Assembly: GCF_900089835.1 (NCBI RefSeq)
Contig: NZ_OANU01000123.1
Coordinates: 248,001-312,000, forward strand
Direction: 5' to 3'
DNA: 64,000 nucleotides
Origin: Vibrio thalassae
GTDB taxonomy: Bacteria; Pseudomonadota; Gammaproteobacteria; Enterobacterales; Vibrionaceae
Below the pieces are notes generated by a model. That model did not search any database. It saw nothing but the letters and a program-made list of their open reading frames with translations, and had not been told where the DNA came from. How positions within the stretch are numbered: position 1 is the stretch's first letter; each line of letters begins with the position of its first letter. The position numbers and the translations under genes were made by a program. Below, one piece after another: positions 18,684-26,277 of the stretch.

Positions 18684-19900
18684 TGACACTTTTTTGGATA
18701 TCAACCGTCGTTCTCGTTCTCGTTGCTATCGCTTTATTGGCAATCACGCTGAGTAGCAAGAAAGCAAACAATGATGAACAACTTCGCGATGAACTGAACA
18801 AGGCATTCTACAAAGACCGTCTCTCAGAGTTGGAAGTGGAAAACGAAGAGGGTTTGGTGGAGAACCAGCAAGACCTTATCGATGATCTAAAACAGTCATT
18901 ACTCGATGACATTCCTCAGCAAAAAGTTCAGAAGGACAACGTTAACATTTCGCCAATGGCGATTCTTGTTCCTTCTGTGGCCTTGGTTGTCATTCTTACC
19001 TATGGCATGTATATGCATTTTGGTGGTGCAACGAAAGTAAAAAACTGGCAAGAAGTTACCGCTAACCTGCCTGAACTGTCGAAAAAGCTAATGGCAGGCT
19101 CGGCAGAGCCAATGACAGAAGATGAAATGCAAGATCTTACGTTGGCGCTGCGTACTCGTTTGCATTACCAAAAAGACGATGCGACCGGTTGGTTGTTGCT
19201 TGGACGAATCGCGTTAGCAAACCGTGATGTCACCACGGCGACCGATGCCATGGAAAAAGCGTATCGCTTAACGCCAAACGATGACGACGTTAAACTGGGT
19301 TATGCTCAAGCATTGATGATGTCGCAAGACGAAATGGACAATAATCGAGCGAGAGGTTTACTTACGAGTTTGATTCAGGAAGAGTACGTCGATCTTCGCG
19401 TATTCTCGCTACTCGCCTTTGATGCGTTTGAACGTGAAGACTTCCCTGGTGCGATTCGTTATTGGTCTATCATGCAAAAAATGATTGGGCCTGAAGACAG
19501 TCGTTATGAAATGCTGTCACGCAGTATTGAAAGTGCGAAAGCTCGCATGGGCGAACCTATCGTTGAGGGTAAGTCTATTGCGGTCACCATTTCACTCGAC
19601 CCAGAAGTTCGTGTACCACAAGATGCAGCACTAATCGTCTCAGTACATCCAGCAGACGGTTCGCCAATGCCAGTTGCGGCGTCGCGCTACCCGCTAGGTA
19701 CTTTCCCACGTACTGTTGTTTTGGATGATAACAACAGCATGATGGAAGGGCGTAAGCTATCAAGTTTAGATGGCCTTATTGTGAGAGTTCGTATCGACAG
19801 TGATGGTAATGTTGCTACTCGTGATGGCGATTGGTTTGGTGAAAGCCAGCCTGCTAAATTAGGTGATACCGTGGAGGTGTCTATTAATCAGCAGTACTGA
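18683..19900 (+). CDS. ccmI: Apocytochrome c chaperone CcmI
   Basis: CcmI (CycH) binds apocytochrome c and delivers it to the ligase. The 405-residue protein has an N-terminal membrane helix, a short cytoplasmic coiled region and a second helix (~95-112). A TPR-rich periplasmic domain follows (DDATGWLLLGRIALANRDVTT and following). The C-terminal beta-rich region begins near SIAVTISLDPEV. It is the last gene of the operon; a 162-bp gap with an inverted repeat follows before mlaA. Confidence 0.93.
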   Translation: MTLFWISTVVLVLVAIALLAITLSSKKANNDEQLRDELNKAFYKDRLSELEVENEEGLVENQQDLIDDLKQSLLDDIPQQKVQKDNVNISPMAILVPSVALVVILTYGMYMHFGGATKVKNWQEVTANLPELSKKLMAGSAEPMTEDEMQDLTLALRTRLHYQKDDATGWLLLGRIALANRDVTTATDAMEKAYRLTPNDDDVKLGYAQALMMSQDEMDNNRARGLLTSLIQEEYVDLRVFSLLAFDAFEREDFPGAIRYWSIMQKMIGPEDSRYEMLSRSIESAKARMGEPIVEGKSIAVTISLDPEVRVPQDAALIVSVHPADGSPMPVAASRYPLGTFPRTVVLDDNNSMMEGRKLSSLDGLIVRVRIDSDGNVATRDGDWFGESQPAKLGDTVEVSINQQY

Positions 19901-19939
19901 TGCCTATAACATATAGTCATACTGATTAATAAATATTGG

Positions 19940-20017
19940 TCTAGATTGTTGCTTTAACTAGCCTGTGCAGTTGCATACCGCTATACTCATCACTAGTGGT
20001 TATAACAACAATCTAGA
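19940..20017. repeat. 12-bp perfect inverted repeat between ccmI and mlaA
   Basis: Arms tctagattgttg (19940-19951) and caacaatctaga (20006-20017) are perfect complements separated by 54 bases. A second small hairpin (ctccta ... taggag, 20024-20048) follows and would hide an AGGAG. There is no T tract, so this is not a standard terminator. It may be an mRNA processing or stability element. Confidence 0.45.
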
Positions 20018-20095
20018 GCTTAGCTCCTAGTAATCAATATATTAGGAGTAAAAAATTTAGAGGTGCTCAGATTGTCATGGCTTATGGATGAGGTT

Positions 20096-20974
20096 ATGCA
20101 GTCAGCATTAACCGGCAAAAAGAATGTTCTTTTTGCCGTTTTTGTTTCTAGCGTATTTTTGTTTGGTTGCTCTTCATCTCCAGAAGATGTCGAACCAATT
20201 GAGAGCCAAGAAACGACACTAGCCCCTTCGGACTCAAGTTTGAATGCGGCCGATAATCTGCGAATAAACAACATTGCAGACCAGACCAGTGATGACGTCA
20301 CTCAGGTTGGTACGGAAGTTTATGATCCCTTTGAAAGCTTTAACCGAGCGATGTGGACGATTAACTACGATTATCTCGATCCCTACTTCGTAAGACCTGT
20401 TTCACTTGCCTATGTAAACTATACTCCAGACTCCGTGAGGTTGGGCGTTCGTAACTTTTTAGCTAACTTAGATGAGCCTTTTAGCGCGGTGAACAATGCT
20501 GTGATGGGGAACGGTGGAAAAGCCCTTGATCACTTCAACCGATTTTGGATAAACAGTACGTTGGGGCTACTAGGATTTGTGGATATCGCTTCGGCGGCCG
20601 GCATTGAAAAACGAGATAAGAAAGAGTTTGGTGATGCGATAGGTCACTATGGTGTGGGGACGGGTCCTTATTTTATGGTTCCCGGTTACGGCCCTATAAC
20701 GTTGCGTGAGGGTGCGGATATAGTCGACGGGTTGTATCCACCTATTTCATTCTTGAACTTCTGGGCAAGCCTTGGTAAATGGGCACTAGAGGGGATGGAA
20801 AAGCGGGCCCTTGTTGTCCCTCAAGAAGCTATGCTTGAGCAGTCTCCAGATCCATATTCGTTGACGCGTGATATTTATATTCAACGCCAAAACTACAAAG
20901 CAGAAGTTGCAGACGATGAGGTAGATGCGGAGCAAGAGGCGTATATCGATGACTATTTAGATGATTTTGAGTAG
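20096..20974 (+). CDS. mlaA: Outer-membrane lipid asymmetry lipoprotein MlaA (VacJ)
   Basis: MlaA removes mislocalised phospholipid from the outer leaflet and passes it to MlaC. The protein has a lipoprotein signal ending in a lipobox with Cys (FLFGC). The core family sequence is YDPFESFNRAMWTINY, then LDEPFSAVNN and the GPYFMVPGYGPIT stretch. The C-terminal tail is strongly acidic. The start is uncertain: ATG 20096 gives a normal 25-residue signal, and ATG 20084, TTG 20072 (GAGG 8 nt upstream) and GTG 20063 are in frame. The other mla genes are not here. Confidence 0.93.
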   Translation: MQSALTGKKNVLFAVFVSSVFLFGCSSSPEDVEPIESQETTLAPSDSSLNAADNLRINNIADQTSDDVTQVGTEVYDPFESFNRAMWTINYDYLDPYFVRPVSLAYVNYTPDSVRLGVRNFLANLDEPFSAVNNAVMGNGGKALDHFNRFWINSTLGLLGFVDIASAAGIEKRDKKEFGDAIGHYGVGTGPYFMVPGYGPITLREGADIVDGLYPPISFLNFWASLGKWALEGMEKRALVVPQEAMLEQSPDPYSLTRDIYIQRQNYKAEVADDEVDAEQEAYIDDYLDDFE

Positions 20975-20991
20975 CCTTCGGTCGGAATCAA

Positions 20992-21415
20992 CGTCATTCT
21001 CGTGAAAATGAGAATCTTGTAAAGCGCGTGCTGGCGGTAATAGAACGACGGTTGGACTGCGACTTGTTGAACGAGATCCTCACTTTTGTGAGGATGACGC
21101 ATAATCCTGAATCAAGATAATCGTCATTCTCGTGAAAATGAGAATCTTGTAAAGCGCGTGCTGGCGGTAATAGAACGACGGTTGGGCTGCGACTTGTTGA
21201 ACGAGATCCTCACTTTTGTGAGGATGACGCATAATCCTGAATCAAGATAATCGTCATTCTCGTGAAAATGAGAATCTTGTAAAGCGCGTGCTGGCGGTAA
21301 TAGAACGACGGTTGGGCTGCGACTTGTTGAACGAGATCCTCACTTTTGTGAGGATGACGTATAATCCTGAATCAAGACAATCGTCATTCTCGTGAAAACG
21401 AGAATCTCTTGAAGC
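20992..21415. repeat. 130-bp tandem repeat, three full copies plus a partial fourth
   Basis: Units start at 20992, 21122 and 21252, with a degenerate partial unit at 21382. Each unit is 108 bp bounded by inverted ends (CGTCATTCTC ... GAGGATGACG) plus a 22-bp spacer. Inside are two hairpins: ATTCTC..GAGAAT near the left end and GATCCTCAC..GTGAGGAT near the right end. Copies differ by one or two bases. The array lies between the 3' ends of mlaA and fadL, so it could act as a bidirectional transcription stop. It looks like a mobile palindromic repeat of the MITE type; no transposase is present. Confidence 0.85.
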
Positions 21416-21436
21416 GTGTTGCAAACTATAGAGGAT

Positions 21437-22726
21437 TTAGAAACGATAGTTCGCTTGTACACCTACAATCCAAACATTTCCTGATATTTCACCATTGAAA
21501 TTACCAAACTTTGCAGCATCATTGTCAGAGCTATCGCGAGGTTCGTTAATTGAGGCTTTACGAGCCATAATGTAAGTCAGGCCTCCATCGAGTGTGAACT
21601 GTTTTGTGAATGCGTAGCTAGCTCCTGCACTTAGCCACGTGCGATCTGTTTCTGGAATAGTAGTAGTGCGATATTTGTCATCAACTGCCGACATATCATA
21701 GGCTACGCCACCGCGTAAAGTTAGCTTTTTACTCAAAGAATATGTTGTACCAATAGCAAAGCGGTAACTATCTTTCCAGTTCTCTTCTTTAATATGGCTG
21801 CTTGTGCCATCAACAAACTCCGCATGAAGCTCTTTAAAGCTGCTCCATTGTGTCCAATTAATACTGGAGTGCAATGCCCATTGGTCTGTAACTTGGTGAA
21901 AACTTGATAGTTCAGCCGTCGCAGGCAGTGCGACGCTTAACTTGCCATCTTTTTTACCCATGAAGCCAAACCCAATTCCTTCCCCATGCCCTTCGAAGTC
22001 CATCATTACTTCAGACTTGTAAGCAAAGCCGATACGGTTCATGTCGTTGATTTGCCAAGCAGCCCCCAATACATAGCCCCAAGATGAGTCTGTACCTTCT
22101 ACATACTTCAGGTAATCACCTTTTGATACAGGGATACTCGTTGTCTGACTCACTGGAATCGCAGCATCAAATGGTGCAGTGGCGCCAATTTTTCCTTCAC
22201 CCGTGACGTAGCGAATACCACCACCGAAGCTGAATTGGTCGTTCAGTTTGTAGGCTAAGCTCGCGACTGCTTCTACAGTCATGATCTTTGCTTCATTACC
22301 ATATTGAGTGGCTTTGAAATCACTACCTAGGTCTGTTTCCATACCGTAGTTAGAACCCAGAGCGAAACCAGTCGAAAATTTATCGTTGATCTCATGAGAG
22401 ATATAAAAGTTTGGGACAGGCGCACTGTTAGCGATGTCGTTAGCTTCGGTATAACCGGCAGTAGACGATGTACCACTAACATCGATGTTAGGTTCGACAT
22501 AAAGTACACCACCAGATACTTGAGTCCCTTCTAGGTAGGTCAACATCGCTGGGTTACGCCATTGTACGCTCGCATTGTCAGCCATCGCTGCCTCACCGGC
22601 ATATGCACGTCCTAGACCAGTCGCTGAATATTCTGCTAGTTGAAAACCTGCCGCTGAGACCTGTGTAGAGGAGAGCAGCCCCAAAACCACTGCAAGAGAT
22701 AGGGGAGTTCGTTTTGAAATTGTCAT
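21437..22726 (-). CDS. fadL: Long-chain fatty acid porin FadL, first copy
   Basis: FadL transports long-chain fatty acids across the outer membrane. The 429-residue protein has a signal peptide (cleavage near VSAAGFQLAEY). The N-terminal hatch is QLAEYSATGLGRAYAGEAAMADNASVQWRNPA, shown here in part (GLGRAYAGEAA). A beta-barrel pattern runs to the terminal aromatic residue (YRF). A FadR-like operator lies ~190 bp upstream. It is about 30-35% alike by eye to the neighbouring FadL; vibrios often carry several copies with different preferences. Confidence 0.93.
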   Translation of the reverse strand: MTISKRTPLSLAVVLGLLSSTQVSAAGFQLAEYSATGLGRAYAGEAAMADNASVQWRNPAMLTYLEGTQVSGGVLYVEPNIDVSGTSSTAGYTEANDIANSAPVPNFYISHEINDKFSTGFALGSNYGMETDLGSDFKATQYGNEAKIMTVEAVASLAYKLNDQFSFGGGIRYVTGEGKIGATAPFDAAIPVSQTTSIPVSKGDYLKYVEGTDSSWGYVLGAAWQINDMNRIGFAYKSEVMMDFEGHGEGIGFGFMGKKDGKLSVALPATAELSSFHQVTDQWALHSSINWTQWSSFKELHAEFVDGTSSHIKEENWKDSYRFAIGTTYSLSKKLTLRGGVAYDMSAVDDKYRTTTIPETDRTWLSAGASYAFTKQFTLDGGLTYIMARKASINEPRDSSDNDAAKFGNFNGEISGNVWIVGVQANYRF

Positions 22727-22917
22727 TATTGTTCGCTCAAAGTATTTCCATTTAGAGCGGTGATTCTATTTTTAGAGTAAATGCTTTAAAACTAATTTAT
22801 TACAAATACATCATTTTTGAATTTAAATATCGTAAAAATATATTATTGTGGGTTAATAATCTAGATGTTATGGTGATGTTTCAAAAATTCAGCTTACATC
22901 TGTATACAAAAACTAAG

Positions 22918-22934
22918 AAAAGGTATGACCAGTT
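22918..22934 (-). promoter_or_regulatory. FadR-like operator before the first fadL
   Basis: On the minus strand the site reads AACTGGTCATACCTTTT. Against the FadR consensus AACTGGTCNGACCNGTT the left half is perfect, and the GACC core has one change. It lies ~192 bp from the start codon of the fadL at 21437-22726, inside a very AT-rich region. Confidence 0.55.
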
Positions 22935-22970
22935 GTATGCTGAAAGTGAAGGGTAGAGTAGGGGGAGATA

Positions 22971-22997
22971 GAAAAAAGGGTCGGAATACCGACCCTT
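22971..22997 (-). terminator. Terminator after the second fadL
   Basis: Read on the minus strand: a perfect 9-bp stem AAGGGTCGG / CCGACCCTT with a TATT loop, followed by TTTTC. It lies 20 bp past the fadL stop at 23018. Confidence 0.85.
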
Positions 22998-23017
22998 GAG
23001 AAGTTTAGCTGTTTAGC

Positions 23018-24277
23018 TTAGAAGCTGTAGCTGTATTGGATACCTGCTAAGAAAGCGTCTGCTTTTGTAGTAGCGTAAAGCACATCAGAGTTACCATCGT
23101 TAACAGATACGTCTTTACCCATTAGGTATGTAAAGCCGAAATCAACTGTATGGTGTTTTTTGAAGTGGTATCCAAAACCGGCAGAAAGCCATTGGCGATC
23201 TGAATCTGGTACTGAGATAGAAGTAATCTTATCTTGCGCTGCTGTATCATACATATAGCCTGCACGAAGAGTCCATGCATCATTTAAGTAATACGTACCG
23301 CCCAATGCTGCATGGTAACCGTCTTTCCACTTATAGTCTTTGCTGAATGAGCCGCCGGTTGTTTCTAGTGTATCGAATACACTCCAACCAATCCATTGTA
23401 AGCTATAGTGAACCGCGAACTTGGTATCTTGGATTTTATGGTAACCAGAAAATTCTAGCATGCTAGGCAAAGGAAGTTTTAGTTTCTCATTAGAGATATC
23501 ATTACCAGTTACACTCATATCGCCATCAGCTTCGATTTCTGGGCTATAGTGGTAGGCAAGACCAAAACGATTATCTTCGTTTAGCTCAAATACTGTACCC
23601 AGGTTGAAACCAAGACCTACGCCGCTTACGTCGATATCAACTAGGTTTGTAGGAGCTGGGCTAGACCAACCAGTACTGCGGATTAGCTTTCCTGAACCCT
23701 GAATAATGTCTAAACCAGCACCAATACTCCATTGTTCATTTACTCGATAAGCTGCATTCAGAGTGTAGTTAATACTTGAGATCTCAGTAGTGCCAGCAAA
23801 TGCTGCTGCACCAGGTACTTGACCCGGAACACCTGGCTGTCCAGAGCCAAAACTATCATCAAAGTTGTTCTTAGTACCAAAGTTTGAATAGATACCAGCA
23901 CCCAAAGCCCATTGATCATTTAGGCGATGGATGTAGTAGATGTTTGGAACAGGAGTACCGCTTGAATTATTTACATCAGCGATAGGACCCTGCGCTCCAC
24001 CAAGGTAATCTATGTTTTTAACATCAATGCTCGTCTTGATATAATTCACACCACCAGAAAACTGGTGCGAATCAAACAACGTCATCGCTGCCGCGTTACG
24101 CGCCATTACCGAAGCGTTATCCGCAATTACTGCATCACCCGCAAACGCACGACCTAAGCCTGTTGCTGACTGAGAGTTAAGTTGGAAACCTGCTGCTGCT
24201 GCATGTTGAGAGGCGAAAGTAAGTGACGAGACTGCCACTGCTAATAGTGTTTTTTTATACAGACGCGAAGTAGTCAT
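23018..24277 (-). CDS. fadL: Long-chain fatty acid porin FadL, second copy
   Basis: A second FadL-type outer-membrane porin, 419 residues. The signal peptide ends near HAAAAGFQLNSQ. The hatch region has GLGRAFAGDAVIADNASV, and the barrel ends in the aromatic SYSF. It has its own terminator and a FadR-like operator ~100 bp upstream, so it is expressed separately from the other copy although both face the same way. Substrate differences between the two cannot be read from sequence. Confidence 0.93.
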   Translation of the reverse strand: MTTSRLYKKTLLAVAVSSLTFASQHAAAAGFQLNSQSATGLGRAFAGDAVIADNASVMARNAAAMTLFDSHQFSGGVNYIKTSIDVKNIDYLGGAQGPIADVNNSSGTPVPNIYYIHRLNDQWALGAGIYSNFGTKNNFDDSFGSGQPGVPGQVPGAAAFAGTTEISSINYTLNAAYRVNEQWSIGAGLDIIQGSGKLIRSTGWSSPAPTNLVDIDVSGVGLGFNLGTVFELNEDNRFGLAYHYSPEIEADGDMSVTGNDISNEKLKLPLPSMLEFSGYHKIQDTKFAVHYSLQWIGWSVFDTLETTGGSFSKDYKWKDGYHAALGGTYYLNDAWTLRAGYMYDTAAQDKITSISVPDSDRQWLSAGFGYHFKKHHTVDFGFTYLMGKDVSVNDGNSDVLYATTKADAFLAGIQYSYSF

Positions 24278-24375
24278 TTAGTATACATCCTTTTTTGTAA
24301 TCGCCTCTTTGGGCGTTAGTGAAAATTGAGTTAATGCTCAATTTCGGGGCTGATCCTAATCGCTAGTATAGGTAA

Positions 24376-24392
24376 TAGAAATCTGACCAGTA
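24376..24392 (-). promoter_or_regulatory. FadR-like operator before the second fadL
   Basis: On the minus strand TACTGGTCAGATTTCTA. The left half and centre match FadR consensus (CTGGTCNGA); the right half is degenerate. Located about 100 bp before the fadL start at 24277. Confidence 0.5.
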
Positions 24393-24453
24393 AGTAAAAT
24401 CACGTTAAAAGTATATAAATGACGACTATTTGGCAGGAAATGCATCGAAAATG

Positions 24454-24485
24454 GTTATTTCTAGAGTATGTACTCTAGAAATAAC
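24454..24485. repeat. 32-bp perfect palindrome
   Basis: Arms GTTATTTCTAGAGTA and TACTCTAGAAATAAC are perfect complements around a 2-bp centre. It lies 177 bp upstream of the second fadL and 9 bp before the DUF3379 terminator. No T tract follows on either strand, and the 2-bp loop is too tight for a usual RNA hairpin. A protein-binding operator is more likely; the binder is unknown. Confidence 0.7.
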
Positions 24486-24494
24486 TGTATCAAT

Positions 24495-24530
24495 AAAAAA
24501 AGAGCCTTATCTCGACATAAGGCTCTTTTC
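24495..24530 (-). terminator. Terminator of the sigma/DUF3379 operon
   Basis: On the minus strand an 11-bp stem AAGAGCCTTAT / ATAAGGCTCTT with a 6-nt loop and a run of seven T. It lies 10 bp past the DUF3379 stop. Confidence 0.88.
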
Positions 24531-24539
24531 GCAATAAAA

Positions 24540-25256
24540 TTATGCAGGATTTAAGATTTTCTTGATGTTTTCGCCGATTTTAGCATAGTCTTCGCCTTCT
24601 TCACCGACTAGAATGAAACTTGCGTCACCGATCGGCTCGACCATACCTGCCATCCCATCTTTATCGAAAGACTTGGTTTGCGGGCTCGCAACACCTGTTA
24701 AAAACAAGGTAACTTTGCCTTTTTCTCCTTGAAATACCATATGCATTGCGTGTGAATCACCAAACCCGCAGTGGTTCAAATAATAAACATGGTACGGAAA
24801 TTTTTGTCCTATCTGATAGGCAAAGGGCAATAACTTTGCATTGATTTGAGCTTTAGACACATTTTCGTCTAATGATTCCACAAAGCTCGTCTCTTTATGA
24901 ACGAGTTTGATTGCAGTATCGGAGAGCGAAGCTTGCGCTGGCGTAACAACAACGTTCCCCCAGTTTACTTCCCCGACAAGCAAACCAAACGCAAAGGCAA
25001 TAGATGCTGCCAATGACATTGCCCGTTTACCGAAAGTCACTTTAACCACATTGCTTTCAGGTTGGTTAAATAAGATCCGGTCTGCCAAGTCGTCGGGAAC
25101 ATCGACTTTCATCGCCTGTTCTATTTGAGCATCTAAAGCCAGAATATCGTCCATATATTTGGCATTACGTTCATTTTGTTGAAGCGCTTCCAACAACTCC
25201 GCATCTTTCGCCTTCGGATCGGACATAATACGACGACGGAATTCTAACTCATCCAT
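24540..25256 (-). CDS. DUF3379 protein, probable membrane anti-sigma factor
   Basis: A 238-residue DUF3379 protein encoded with an ECF sigma factor and overlapping it by 8 bp. The N-terminal ~75 residues are charged and helical and would face the cytoplasm. One membrane helix is at ~79-97 (AMSLAASIAFAFGLLVGEV). The C-terminal domain is periplasmic, with LNHCGFGDSHAMHMVF and a final VEPIGDASFILVGEE stretch. The layout (cytoplasmic sigma-binding part, one helix, periplasmic sensor) is that of an anti-sigma factor. I do not see a classic zinc HxxxCxxC motif. The signal it senses is unknown. Confidence 0.75.
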   Translation of the reverse strand: MDELEFRRRIMSDPKAKDAELLEALQQNERNAKYMDDILALDAQIEQAMKVDVPDDLADRILFNQPESNVVKVTFGKRAMSLAASIAFAFGLLVGEVNWGNVVVTPAQASLSDTAIKLVHKETSFVESLDENVSKAQINAKLLPFAYQIGQKFPYHVYYLNHCGFGDSHAMHMVFQGEKGKVTLFLTGVASPQTKSFDKDGMAGMVEPIGDASFILVGEEGEDYAKIGENIKKILNPA

Positions 25257-25812
25257 TGTGTTGCCCCCTAGGTAAATCCGCAGACTCCAACATTTCCTTG
25301 AGCTGGTTGCGCGCTCTAAATAATCGAGTCATTACCGTGTTTTTGTTTAGGTCAAGAATCGAGCCTATCTCCTCGCCGCTAAAGCCACCAACGACTTGCA
25401 AAAAGAGCGGTTCACGATACTCAACATCGAGTTTCATAATTTGAGCTTGAAGCCATTCCTGCTGATGGTGCGGATCATCAGAAACTTTTGCATCGTTGCC
25501 AAAATCATCAATATCTACCAGATCAAACTGTTTACGTTCAAAACGACGAGCATTTTCTCTACGCAGAATCGTAATTAGCCACGACTTAGCGGATTTTTCA
25601 TCTTGGAGACTATCCAGAGACTTCCAGGCGCGCAAGCAAGTTTCTTGAACGAGATCCTCGGCGACAGGCTTATCTTTACACAACCAATAAGCATATCGAT
25701 ATAGATCTCTATGATAAGCACGAACCAGTGCTTCGTATTTTCTTTGTTTGTCCATATTCGAGTTGACCGGAGTACTCGAAGATTTCTTTCCAAACTTTTT
25801 TATAAATGACAC
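25249..25812 (-). CDS. ECF-type RNA polymerase sigma factor
   Basis: A 187-residue sigma-70 family ECF factor. Region 2 is YRDLYRYAYWLCKDK-like (HRDLYRYAYWLC, then AEDLVQETCLRAW). Region 4 is EPLFLQVVGGFSGEEIGSIL followed by NTVMTRLFRAR. The start is GTG 25812, preceded on the minus strand by a G-rich stretch; ATG 25755 (MDKQRKYEA) is the alternative and has no ribosome site. It is not canonical RpoE, whose neighbours are rseABC. Target promoters are unknown. It sits between fatty-acid uptake and beta-oxidation genes, which may or may not be meaningful. Confidence 0.88.
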   Translation of the reverse strand: MSFIKKFGKKSSSTPVNSNMDKQRKYEALVRAYHRDLYRYAYWLCKDKPVAEDLVQETCLRAWKSLDSLQDEKSAKSWLITILRRENARRFERKQFDLVDIDDFGNDAKVSDDPHHQQEWLQAQIMKLDVEYREPLFLQVVGGFSGEEIGSILDLNKNTVMTRLFRARNQLKEMLESADLPRGQHNG

Positions 25813-25878
25813 AGGAGCCCCCGTTTTTGCTCTGTGATTCGCGTTTTTTCGTTGTATTCATAGCAAAGTCACTCAAAA

Positions 25879-25892
25879 TTGATCTAGTTCAA
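25879..25892 (+). promoter_or_regulatory. FNR box controlling a candidate small RNA
   Basis: TTGATCTAGTTCAA matches 9 of the 10 defined bases of TTGAT-N4-ATCAA. A -10 element TATATT (25914-25919) follows on the plus strand. The predicted +1 at 25927 is exactly 41.5 bp from the box centre, the standard class II FNR activation geometry. On the minus strand a weaker TATGAA -10 before the sigma gene lies about 36 bp away. Confidence 0.65.
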
Positions 25893-25926
25893 AATTAAGA
25901 CCTGAGGAGCGGTTATATTAACTCTT

Positions 25927-26089
25927 GTCATCTCGTTGGTCTTTCGGGACTAACATGTTGAGCAAGATGACACTTCCTTTTGAAGGCTGACTTTACTTTC
26001 TCCTAATCAGGAAACTGATTATTTTCAATTGGCGCAAGTTAATTGCTTTATAGATTCCAACCACACAATTTACTGTGTGGTTTTTTTTT
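25927..26089 (+). ncRNA. Candidate anaerobically induced small RNA, ~163 nt
   Basis: This stretch has no open frame worth calling but has a promoter and a strong terminator. The predicted RNA begins with GUCAUCU, which pairs with AGAUGAC (25965-25971). Inside that helix sits GUUGGUC / GACUAAC. Next come a small CCUU/AAGG hairpin, an unpaired pyrimidine-rich stretch CUUUACUUUCUCC (25991-26003), a perfect hairpin UAAUCAG-GAAA-CUGAUUA, and the terminator. The unpaired stretch could bind Shine-Dalgarno sequences. The logic resembles enterobacterial FnrS (FNR-activated, Hfq-type), but I see no clear sequence match to it. Confidence 0.6.
26059..26089 (+). terminator. Strong terminator of the candidate small RNA
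   Basis: A 9-bp perfect stem AACCACACA / TGTGTGGTT with a 6-nt loop and a run of T (nine after the stem GG). No coding gene precedes it on this strand, so it ends a non-coding transcript. Confidence 0.88.
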
Positions 26090-26246
26090 GCCTGAGAAAT
26101 CTATCTACTTGTTTTCACTCTCTCTATTGTCGCCTAGCATGTGTGAATCTCATATTCCATTTTGGTCGACCATATCACGTTATTCAATAAATCCATCAAG
26201 TTTTATTAAACGGTTGTTTTAAATCCTTAACATCTTCGTTACAATG

Positions 26247-26263
26247 TCGTGGTCAGACCTCTT
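26247..26263 (+). promoter_or_regulatory. FadR-like operator before fadI
   Basis: TCGTGGTCAGACCTCTT contains the intact FadR core TGGTCNGACC. It lies 15-31 bp before the fadI start and would overlap the promoter or leader, fitting repression in the absence of fatty acids. Confidence 0.55.
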
Positions 26264-26277
26264 AGGAAGGAGAAATT

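Noticed and set aside
20992..21415. Tandem repeats considered as a CRISPR array or integron attC/VCR cassette sites
   Set aside because: Unit is 130 bp with near-identical spacers, no cas or integrase gene, and no attC core sites (GTTRRRY / RYYYAAC); fits a duplicated palindromic element instead.
25249..25812. Assignment of the ECF sigma factor as RpoE
   Set aside because: Canonical rpoE is followed by rseA-rseB-rseC; here the partner is a DUF3379 protein and the sequence is not close to RpoE.
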